Assembly (NCBI GenBank): GCA_017408405.1
Contig: JAFQUP010000005.1
Location: forward strand, 17,245 to 81,244
Origin: Thermoguttaceae bacterium
GTDB taxonomy: Bacteria; Planctomycetota; Planctomycetia; Pirellulales; Thermoguttaceae
Direction of reading: 5' to 3'
DNA: 64,000 nucleotides
The notes beneath the pieces were generated by a model, which was given only the letters and a program-made list of their open reading frames with translations, was not told the origin of the DNA and made no database searches. Below, piece by piece: positions 26,337-35,300 of this stretch. Numbering within the stretch: position 1 is the first letter of the stretch; every line of letters begins with the position of its first letter. Both the position numbers and the translations under genes were made by a program.

Positions 26337-29300
26337 ATGAAAAAATTAGGAAGATCCATTTTGTTTTTTAGCCGTAAACGTGAAACAAGTCACGCAGGCC
26401 AGGAACAGAAATCAATCTGGAATGGTCTGAAATTTTCATGTTTTTCCAAAATTTTCCCGGATGAGATGCTTTCAACGATCTCTATTCCGATTTTAGTCCT
26501 GATTTTTTTCTGGTTTTTATCCGGAACTGCGCACGGACAACAAGGAATTTCACCAAATGGGACCGAAAAAAAACGTTTAACCGATTTTTTTGAGATGGAA
26601 TCAGAAGAGCTTTCAGCCTCATCGCCATCTTCGCAGTCGGTGCCGGCTTCAGGAAAATCCCGCTATTTTGAATCCTGTGAAGATTCTTCTGCCGAAGTTC
26701 AGACTTCGCGTTTTCCAAATGATTCAAATGCGGGGAAATTGGGGAATTCACGTTCCGGGCAATATGCTTCCCAGTCCTCGCGAGAATTAGAGTCTCACGT
26801 CTCTAGGCCAATTAATCCACCTCAGGACGCTGCCGCTAACTGGGCATCTCCAAGAGTAAAAACATACCAGGCACCTTCTGGCCATGTCGTTCGCGAATAT
26901 CAAAATGATGGTGTTCTGGTTCGGGAATACTCGAGGCAAAATACGTCCGTTCCGCAAGCAGAAACTTTTGAGGAACAAAATTCCAAACCAGTTCCCAATG
27001 AACATTCCGCCTCCCCCCTTAACCAAGAGCTGAACACGCTGGAAAATACCGATTCCGTTTCTAACGCTGATTCGGAGCAGGGGATTTCACTTCAAAATCA
27101 AGAACCTGATATTGAAAAGAATCTCGGTGTTTCGGAAGAATTGAATCATTCCCAAAACCAGAATCAGACAGAGGAATCGAATCAATTGCCGGACTCCATT
27201 AACCTTGAATCAGAACCTTCAGAACACCAGGAATCAGCGCATTCAGCTTTGGAATCCACAGAGTTGCCAGGTAGTCTGTCGGAAGAAATATCAACGGAAC
27301 TGCCCAATGAACTGCCGAATTCGGAGTTACCTGCGGAATTACCTGATGGAGTGCTGGAAGTACCCGCTGGCCAACCTAAAAAATCGGCGGCTTCCCGTCA
27401 GTGTCAAATTCCCCAGCGGGCGATGAAACAGTGGGAAGGAAATGGTTTGATTCCCCAAAACTGGGATGAAGAACCTCTTCTGCCATTATCTCAACCTGAA
27501 ACCGAACTTTCGAATATCGTATCGTCTGCCGAAAATCTCAAGTCAGCAGAGGCGCTGAATGATGATTTTTCACTGCCGCAGCCTCCTGAAGGAACGAATT
27601 TTGAAATTTCCCAAGATCATGAACATCCTAAAACGTCTTCAAAACCTGAAGACATTTCAGCACCGTCAAAGGATCCTCTGCTCTCCGCCGCGGCCTCGGA
27701 AGATAACGCGGAAACAGATTTGAGTTTGCCGCCGATTCCGGAATCATCGGATGGTCTCATGACCGCTGACTCGCGGCAAATTCTGCCGGAAAATATCCAC
27801 GCGCAGGAAAAAGATCCATTTGATTCCGCTTTGGAGGCTATTCAGGAGCCGGTTTCCCCCATGGAAAATTTCACGGCTGTTCAATGTGTCTCACGTGAAG
27901 ACATTGAAGCCGGATGGGAAGAGTCCTTTTACGAAAATGTGGTCCAGCAGGTGACTCATCTCGAAAAGGCCGATACCCAATCCGGGGAAATTTCTTTGGC
28001 GGTGGGAAATCAGACACTCCTGTCGCGGGAAAAAAACGGAAAATCCGTTCCCGCTTCGGCTGAAATGTCTCAAAATATTTTTGGAAAATCCTCAATCAAA
28101 CGTTTGTCAGCTCCGGGCAAGGCAAAACGCCTCAGTAAAAAACCCGAAAAGAAACAAAAAAATACCGAAAGTGAAAAACGATTTGATTTCGGAATCTCCG
28201 CTGGAAACCTTGAGGAAATGATTACTTCCGGAGAGTTGGCGGATGAAAGTACCGCGGATAAAATTAATGTGGAAGGAGAAACGCCTCTATTCGCGGATGA
28301 TTCATTAATTCAAACCATGAACCAGATGCGTTCACCCGATGTCTTACCGGAAAATCTGCTTCAGGAAAACAAAGACAAGGTTCCGCAGACAACGAAAAAG
28401 GAAAAACTTGAACTTTTTAATTTTGGGATTGACGATATGGACATTTTTGAGAGTAATGCCCCTAAAAATGAAGCGGAAAACTCTCAAGAACCATTTTCCT
28501 CATCAAAAATTCATGAGACACAGAATGAAAAAGTGTTTTCAGAAAGAGGCGAAAATGAAAGCGCGGTATCACGTGAAGAAAAGAATCCTTCATCCTGTTC
28601 AATGTCCTGTCGAATTTCAAATGACGAAGAAATCGTATCCATCGCGGAATCGGTTTCAACGATCACTTCTGTCTGCTATGAAAGCGGAATCTGGAAAGAA
28701 AACCCAATCTCTCAGGTTCAATTCCTTGAGAGAGAAAATGACAGCATAAAAAAAACGTCCAATTATTCCGTAAAACTTCCTGAAAACCAAAAGAAAAACA
28801 AACCTGAAACGAATGTTTCCGAAGAGGAAGAAGGAGATGTTGAACTCGATTTTCTCCTTCTTTCACCAGATGAATTTGATTCCAAAAGTATTCAGGAACA
28901 AAAAGTGGAAGCTCAAAATAAGGTTTCCAATAAATTGGAGTTCGCGGGGGAAAATGAAAAAAATGTTTCCCAAAAGGCTGAAGAAAATCAGGAAATGAAC
29001 CAGGATAACGCGCCGGCAATCCTGGATTTTGGAGATTCTGACATTAACCTTCAGGAAAAAGAAAACGACCATTCCGTTAATCTTCTTCCCGGAGAATTCC
29101 CTAACGAAGACGAATCCATGAAAGAAATGCCGGAAACTGAAGCAAAGGCTGAACCCAATGTCGATGCGGAAACTTCCGAACTTCTTCTGGAAGCAGATTT
29201 CGCGGATGATTCGGACAATACCCCGCTTTCAAAAACTAATGTGTCAAGCAGGAACGATCTGCTCCTGGAGGATCCTTCCGCAATTCAAAATCAGGAAGAG

Positions 29301-31055
29301 ATGCCCAATGACCATCCTGAAGGCAACTCGCAGGAATTTCAGACGCCAGACTCTTCTCCAAATCTGAATTCGGAAGAACTAACGCAAGAAACCGCGAATC
29401 AGGTCGCAGAGCAGATTGCGGAGCAAATCGCTGAAAAAGTCGTGGAAAAAACAGTAGACGAAGTCATGCGTCGTCTCAAAAATCAGCTTGACGAAGAAAT
29501 GAAAAATCGTTCGAATGAATTTGAACGAGAAAAATTAATGGCACAAACGGATACCAGGCCTCAAAATTTACCTCAGGATCACTCGGAAAATTTATCCAGA
29601 AACGAAATTCGTGAAGAAGAGACTTCCGTTCCTGAAACAAAAACGGGCCTTTCATCCCAGACAATACCTGACGACGAGCATTTTTCCTCCAAAGAGGAAA
29701 CTTCCGAGTTACCGACCTCGGACGATTCCATTCCGCATCAACTAATTCTGACGGATGAATTGGATTCCCCTTCAGCGGAAGTATCCCCTCAATCATCCGC
29801 CACTCAGGATGAGGAGAGGAAAATGTCCGATTTCGCGCCCCAAATGGAAATTTCACAGGAAATTCATCAAGACGCAAACGTAAATTCCATTCCCCAAACA
29901 CTAAAAGAAGTTTCATCATTGGATGAACTTTCCACTCCGGAAAATAAGGTAAACACCAATAAACTTTCCGTAAACGTGGAGAGTACTGAAAGCTCGAAAC
30001 CCGAAAATCCCACTGTTCCCGCTCAAATTCAAAGTCAGGACCAGAAAACGAATGCACCGGGATTTGTGAAACTTTCAGGAAGAAAAAAGAAGAAAAATCA
30101 ATCTTCCATTTCCAAACCTGAAATTTCAACTGTTCCGGAAAGCAATCAAATCACGAAGCAGCCCCCGGCCATTCCGGAAAAAAACGGTATGGTTCAAAAC
30201 ATGCTGCCTATCCGGGAAACACTGCCAACGCATACTCAAAAAATTCCAGGGAACATGGATTCGATTCCCGGCAAGAGCCAGGCACAAAATCAATTCCAGG
30301 AAACACCGGAAAAACTATCGTTTGAGAATCAGCGTTTATCGGCAACTCAATATCCGGTCGAAGCTCCTGTTTCAAAAGCCTTTTCCTCACTCGCGGAAGC
30401 ACCAATCCCCAAAATGAATTTAAGTGCGAATTGGGGTAAAAGTAAAAAAGAGCAGGATTCTCCAAAACTTCAAATGAAGCCATATCCTGAAACCAATCCA
30501 TCGGAACCGAAAAACGAAGCCGAAAGTAAACAGACTTTCACTTCAATGGAAGAAAAAAAGGGAAAACGAATTTCAGTCTATCCCTGCGAAGGAGTCGTTT
30601 TGAACACAAACAGTCAAATCAAGTCTGTTTCCGTCAAAAACCCGCTTTTTTGCGATTTTGTGGAATTGAATGAAACTCAATTGGCAATCGTTGGAAAATC
30701 CGCTGGAGAAACGGAAGTTCAAATTAATTTCAAATCAACTGAAATCGAACCAATGATTTTCATCATCCAGGTCCAGAATGGAAACGAAAGCACGCAGCTT
30801 TTGGCGCGTTGGAGTCAGCAGGTGGAGGAAGAACTGGCGCAGGTCCTTAAAGATTCCGCCATCTCTGTTTTCCAGTTCCAGAACAGAATCTTCGTGAAAG
30901 GATACCTTTCGGAGAATGTTGATCCCATGGAAATCATTAACGAAATTCAGAAAAATTTCGTGCAGCTCAGAAAGGCCAATCCACAAATGGAAATCCCCGG
31001 AATTACCGAGTTTAACCGGAAAATGGTTTTGGTAAATATGCTGGAAAAAAAATAA
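26337..31055 (+). CDS. Giant disordered envelope protein with C-terminal secretin-type pilus N-domain
   Basis: With an ATG at 26337 this protein has 1,572 residues (GTG at 26247 and ATG at 26466 are alternative starts). A basic n-region leads to the hydrophobic stretch SIPILVLIFFWFLSGTAHGQ, a signal peptide or anchor. About 1,300 residues follow that are rich in Glu, Ser, Asn, Pro and Gln and look disordered, with motifs LNDDFSLPQPP, RFDFGISAG, LFNFGIDDMDIF and SPDEFDSKS. Residues about 1016-1068 form a heptad-like helix (QVAEQIAEQIAEKVVEK). The last 160 residues (ISVYPCEGVVLNTNSQIKSV, VKNPLFCDFVELN, LAIVGKSAGETEVQI) match the pilus-formation N-terminal domain of secretins such as CpaC/RcpA, followed by a BON-like segment (QFQNRIFVKGYLSENVDP). 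No secretin channel follows. A TPR lipoprotein gene is next. A role in a Tad-like or other envelope apparatus is inference. Confidence 0.72.
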   Translation: MKKLGRSILFFSRKRETSHAGQEQKSIWNGLKFSCFSKIFPDEMLSTISIPILVLIFFWFLSGTAHGQQGISPNGTEKKRLTDFFEMESEELSASSPSSQSVPASGKSRYFESCEDSSAEVQTSRFPNDSNAGKLGNSRSGQYASQSSRELESHVSRPINPPQDAAANWASPRVKTYQAPSGHVVREYQNDGVLVREYSRQNTSVPQAETFEEQNSKPVPNEHSASPLNQELNTLENTDSVSNADSEQGISLQNQEPDIEKNLGVSEELNHSQNQNQTEESNQLPDSINLESEPSEHQESAHSALESTELPGSLSEEISTELPNELPNSELPAELPDGVLEVPAGQPKKSAASRQCQIPQRAMKQWEGNGLIPQNWDEEPLLPLSQPETELSNIVSSAENLKSAEALNDDFSLPQPPEGTNFEISQDHEHPKTSSKPEDISAPSKDPLLSAAASEDNAETDLSLPPIPESSDGLMTADSRQILPENIHAQEKDPFDSALEAIQEPVSPMENFTAVQCVSREDIEAGWEESFYENVVQQVTHLEKADTQSGEISLAVGNQTLLSREKNGKSVPASAEMSQNIFGKSSIKRLSAPGKAKRLSKKPEKKQKNTESEKRFDFGISAGNLEEMITSGELADESTADKINVEGETPLFADDSLIQTMNQMRSPDVLPENLLQENKDKVPQTTKKEKLELFNFGIDDMDIFESNAPKNEAENSQEPFSSSKIHETQNEKVFSERGENESAVSREEKNPSSCSMSCRISNDEEIVSIAESVSTITSVCYESGIWKENPISQVQFLERENDSIKKTSNYSVKLPENQKKNKPETNVSEEEEGDVELDFLLLSPDEFDSKSIQEQKVEAQNKVSNKLEFAGENEKNVSQKAEENQEMNQDNAPAILDFGDSDINLQEKENDHSVNLLPGEFPNEDESMKEMPETEAKAEPNVDAETSELLLEADFADDSDNTPLSKTNVSSRNDLLLEDPSAIQNQEEMPNDHPEGNSQEFQTPDSSPNLNSEELTQETANQVAEQIAEQIAEKVVEKTVDEVMRRLKNQLDEEMKNRSNEFEREKLMAQTDTRPQNLPQDHSENLSRNEIREEETSVPETKTGLSSQTIPDDEHFSSKEETSELPTSDDSIPHQLILTDELDSPSAEVSPQSSATQDEERKMSDFAPQMEISQEIHQDANVNSIPQTLKEVSSLDELSTPENKVNTNKLSVNVESTESSKPENPTVPAQIQSQDQKTNAPGFVKLSGRKKKKNQSSISKPEISTVPESNQITKQPPAIPEKNGMVQNMLPIRETLPTHTQKIPGNMDSIPGKSQAQNQFQETPEKLSFENQRLSATQYPVEAPVSKAFSSLAEAPIPKMNLSANWGKSKKEQDSPKLQMKPYPETNPSEPKNEAESKQTFTSMEEKKGKRISVYPCEGVVLNTNSQIKSVSVKNPLFCDFVELNETQLAIVGKSAGETEVQINFKSTEIEPMIFIIQVQNGNESTQLLARWSQQVEEELAQVLKDSAISVFQFQNRIFVKGYLSENVDPMEIINEIQKNFVQLRKANPQMEIPGITEFNRKMVLVNMLEKK

Positions 31056-31072
31056 ATTGTTTTTTCCTGAAA

Positions 31073-31250
31073 TTCGGCAGCGCCGGCGGGATAAAAATTC
31101 TGCCGAACCACGAAATAAATCATATTTTTAAAACTCGCCGTTCCTTACGGCACGCGATTTAATTTTTCACGTTAAATCACTCGCCTTCCCGATGATTTCA
31201 CGAACAGCCAGTTGGCAAATCCGCTAAGAATTTAGCGGCTATCGGGTAAG
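31073..31250. other. Structured intergenic element with nested inverted repeats
   Basis: TTCGGCAG (31073-31080) pairs with CTGCCGAA (31100-31107). GCGATTTAA (31154-31162) partly pairs with TTAAATC...CGC (31172-31184). An outer stem CTT-CCCGAT (31185-31193) with ATCGGG-T-AAG (31241-31250) encloses GCCA/TGGC (31207-31216) and CCGCTAA/TTAGCGG (31221-31227, 31232-31238), forming a three-way junction. It could be the terminator region of the giant gene or a structured leader of the TPR lipoprotein gene, whose ATG is 117 bp further on. Confidence 0.55.
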
Positions 31251-31366
31251 CCAAAATTCATTTTATCTACTCAAACAAACGATCTTTGCCTGAAATATCT
31301 TTTCAGACAGAGAAGTTTCAATACGTTTTTCTTCCTGGAAAGCAGGATGAAAAGGAAAGGAAAAAA

Positions 31367-32272
31367 ATGAGCAGAAAAGATGTTCAATTTCGATGGAGAC
31401 CATTCCTGAACCTCGGTGGAATTCTCTGTCTCGTTTTTCTGGTGTTATGTTTCGGATGTCAGAACGATTCCGGAGGAAAAAACAAAAAAACGAACCCTTT
31501 TTCCTCAAAAGAAAAAAAGCTCAGCAAACTGGATAGCGAAATCGCGAAACTTTACGAAGAAGCAGATAGCGCCAAACGAAACGGTAAAATCCACGACGCG
31601 CGGCGCGCCTACGAGAAAGTACTCGTAATTTTCGACGAAAATAAAGAAACGGAAGGATTTAAACCGAACATTGAACCATACTGCCAGCTCGGAATGATTT
31701 TTGAAGGATTCGGACAATTCGTCAAAGCCGAGGAATACTATCGAAAGGCAATGGAGATCGACCCCGAATCCGCTATTCCGATTAACTGTCTCGGTTACTC
31801 GTACATTAGTCAGGGAAGATTGGATGAAGCCATTGAGTATCTCCAAAAAGCTGTTGACATTGATCCAATGGAACCAAAGTTCAACAATAATCTTGGACTT
31901 GCCTATGGAATGAAAAAAGACTATGAAAAAGCCTTTATGTGCTTCCGGCGCGTGACCAATGAAGCCAACGCTTACTATAATATGTCATCCATTTACGCCA
32001 TGAACGGAATGGAAGACGAAGCAAAACGCGCTCTGCAGATCACCGTTGAAATGAATCCAAACCACCATGAAGCAAAACGAATGCTTACCGCCTATTCCGA
32101 GTATGAACGGAATCCGGAAGAATTCTCTCAGCCGCTCCTTTCCGGTGATTTTCCGGGGGCTTCCGTCCCGTATCAGGAAAGAACGGCCAGTGACGTTGGC
32201 GAAATGAACGGTTCCATGCCGAAAAACTACACAAAACAATACGGATCCATTCACTCCAATACCACAAATTAA
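31367..32272 (+). CDS. TPR-repeat lipoprotein (TadD/PilF-like)
   Basis: This 301-residue protein starts at 31367, where AAAGG lies 6 bp before the ATG; the frame extends upstream to 31286 without support. A type II signal peptide ends in the lipobox LCFGC (Cys near residue 31), so it is probably a lipid-anchored periplasmic protein. After a Lys- and Ser-rich linker come about five tetratricopeptide repeats, for example CQLGMIFEGFGQFVKAEEYY, INCLGYSYISQGRLDEAIEY and NNLGLAYGMKKDYEKAFMCF. TPR lipoproteins of the TadD, PilF or Wzi-neighbour type act as assembly factors for outer-membrane secretins. Its position after the gene carrying a secretin-type pilus N-domain agrees with such a role, but this is inference. 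A strong terminator follows. Confidence 0.85.
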   Translation: MSRKDVQFRWRPFLNLGGILCLVFLVLCFGCQNDSGGKNKKTNPFSSKEKKLSKLDSEIAKLYEEADSAKRNGKIHDARRAYEKVLVIFDENKETEGFKPNIEPYCQLGMIFEGFGQFVKAEEYYRKAMEIDPESAIPINCLGYSYISQGRLDEAIEYLQKAVDIDPMEPKFNNNLGLAYGMKKDYEKAFMCFRRVTNEANAYYNMSSIYAMNGMEDEAKRALQITVEMNPNHHEAKRMLTAYSEYERNPEEFSQPLLSGDFPGASVPYQERTASDVGEMNGSMPKNYTKQYGSIHSNTTN

Positions 32273-32319
32273 ATTTGAGAATTTTCAGAAAATTAATTTA
32301 TCTCTGATTTTTAATCAAA

Positions 32320-32351
32320 AAACGGCACACATCACTTGATATGTGCCGTTT
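32320..32351. terminator. Bidirectional intrinsic terminator
   Basis: AAACGGCACA (32320-32329) pairs with TGTGCCGTTT (32342-32351), with ATCA/TGAT pairing inside. It serves the convergent TPR lipoprotein and hrpA genes. Confidence 0.85.
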
Positions 32352-32382
32352 AAGTTTTCAACATTCTGAAATGTTTCACTTC

Positions 32383-35300
32383 TCAAAACGCTTCAAGCAT
32401 CTTCTCCAAACGCTTGGCCGACACACTCATCGACGTTCCCAATTTTTGCGCGAAAAGGGAAACACGGTATTCTTCAATTGCCCAGCGATATGCTTCAAGC
32501 TCTTCACTCTCTACTCCGCGAAGTTCAAAATCACGATGAAGACGTTCGTACTCATCCTGAAAATGTTTAAGCTCACGAATCTGTTCCATACCGCGGGTCA
32601 AAGCGATCCGTGTCCCGGAATTAGTACCGGAAAGTGACTGAACTCTCGCCTCAATCCCGCGAAAATAACGCGCGAAATGACGAACGTATTTCCATGAAGT
32701 CTGAAGCAGAAAATCAGGGGGAGTCAAACGGCGAATCTGCTCATCCAAATCATCCACAATCGGTTGGAACGGCTCATAAAGCGCGACTCGAGATGAAATA
32801 TCCTTTTCCTCACCAGAATTTTTCGGAATTCCATTTGCTGAAAGTCCCCCTTTTGGGGAAGTCACGTTTCCAAATGATTTAATCTGAAGAGTACCGAATG
32901 TCAATCGGGATGCCAAATCATTCGCCGCATGACGCTGCGTTCCCTTTGTGCACAAACTGTTAAGCGCTTTAATTGCCGCATGATACGCCTTCCAAAGCTG
33001 GGAAAGAGGCTGCGGAAGTTCCTGAACCACGACCGAAATTCGGCCTTTCCCAAGTTTAACCAACCGCTCATACTCCTGCTGATTGCGGGGAACCCGATTT
33101 AAAAGAGATGGCATATCCGCCAACGCGGGAAATCCCTCCGGATTGAGAGCGGTATGCGCGATCAAATCACAAATTGTCTCGACAAATGGAGTTCTCGTCG
33201 TCTTCACAAAATGATCCGCTTGAACTTTCATTTCATTGAATCCCGGCATCCAGCTCGCCTGATGAAGCAGCTCCCGGTTGACCGAGTGGCGAAAAAGCCG
33301 AACGACAGCGCGGCGAATATTCATTTCCGCCTGAAACAAAGATGTCGAAAGACGAATCCCCACGCTTTTTCCTTCATCCACCAGCATCGGAAACGCGCTA
33401 ATCTTTCCCGATCGGGATGCCGCGTCCAAAAGCGTTGATTCAATCTGAACCTGAACCGGAAGATCTCCAAAACTCCATGAAGTAAAACCGCTTCGTGTCC
33501 AGCGGGAATCCTCAACCAGCGCGAACTTTTCAGAAGCCTGTTCGCCAACATGCTCAAGAACCTCATGAAGATCGCGGCTTTGAACGAGAAGGTTTCCCTG
33601 CACATCACTAACTCGGATATTCATTTGAAGCGATTCTGGAATCTTACTGAGATCCAAATCCTTTTCGCGAATCAGTTCCCCCGCGATGCGCGTAAATTCC
33701 GCTGCCAGAACAGACCGAAAACTCCCAACGCCAAATGGAATCCTGCCGCTGATTGCCCGTGCGGTATCCGGAGCGGGGATCAGTTTCCGTCTCTGCTCTT
33801 TTGGAAGGCTCTTAATCAAATGCGCGATTCGCTCTTCAAGAAATCCTGGTACTCCCCACTCAAGCGCGTGTTCCTGAAGTTGGTGGACTGTCTCCAATGT
33901 CGCGTGAATCGTCACGCCGTCCGCTTCATTTCCCGGCTCAAAACGATATTCCAGCGGAAATTGGTAAGAAGATGTCATCCTCTTCTCGCCAACAGAGGCC
34001 TCTTTAGGTTTACTCGCCTCAGAAGAACGGACTCCCGAAGGTTCATTCAAGGCAGAACGCGTTGAATCTTTACTTTCGCCCGTCTTTTTCAATGAAGGTT
34101 TCTTTGCTTTTACCGGCTGAACGACCTGACCAAAAAGACGTATCTCCCGAACAGGAAGTTGCGGTTCATCATTATCCTCTGACTTTTCTGAAACCACTAA
34201 CGGCTCAGGATTCGCGCCGCCAACTCCTGATTTAGCCGGTTTCTTCATTGGTACCGATTTCGCCGCGTAGGTAAATTCACCGCTGAACGTATCCGGAAAA
34301 CGTTCTGAAAGTGACCGATCTGTCGATTCGCTCACCAGATCTTCCTCTTTCATTTCCAGCGACCGAAGCGTTTCGGAATCCGCGCTTTTCAGCCATTTTT
34401 CCAGCGTCGTGTGGTCAAAAACCGTTTTGGGAATCCGCTGATCGTAAAATTCGTAAAGTTTCCAGCTGCCGGGAAGATAATCGAATCGGCGAAGTTTGGC
34501 CTGAATTTGTTCAAGCTCAAACCACAGCTCTCGATTCCATCGATAAAAATCCGCGTTTGAACGCCAATTTCCTTCAACCAATCCCTGCTGGATGAACATT
34601 TCCCGCGCCTGCTCCTGATTCACCAGACCATATCGAACCCGACGCTTCGGAACGATAACCAGTCCAAAAAGTGAAACCTTTTCGTAAATCATCACATCAT
34701 TATTTTGCTTCGACCAGTGCGGCTCACTGTGCGATTTAGTGACAAGATGCTCTGCCATCGGCTCAACCCAATCCACATTAATCACCGCGTTGGTCCGAAG
34801 AAAACGTTTTGAGGTTTCCACCATTTCCGCGGCCATCACCCACTCAGGAAATGTTTTTTTCTTTGCCGCATTCGACTCTTCTGGAGTGCCGCCCCCCTCC
34901 GGTCTGCGGGAAGAATTGGTTTCCGGATCAACGTTTCCATGAGTATCAATGATTTTTCCGTCCGCGTCCAGCGTTCTGCCCCAAAATTTATTTCCAGCTT
35001 TCTGGCGATGGTTCTCCCTGCGTTCTTCCACACCGCCTTCCGCCGTCTTCCTCAATCCGCCAACGGCAGCTCCTGCTCCGGAAACCGCGCCGGCAGGCAA
35101 CTGTTTCAATATTCCGCTTCCCGGCCACAAAAAACATTTTCCGCCGCCTCCAACCGCGTATTCCTGCGTCAAAGGAGTCTTTTGTCCCAAATTCGAGAGC
35201 AGGCCGCTCAAAAGTACTCGATGAACCGCTTCGTACTTCGCTTGAGAAATCTCCATACTTTCTGGTTTGTTATCCGTTACCCAATCCTGAATCTCTCCAT

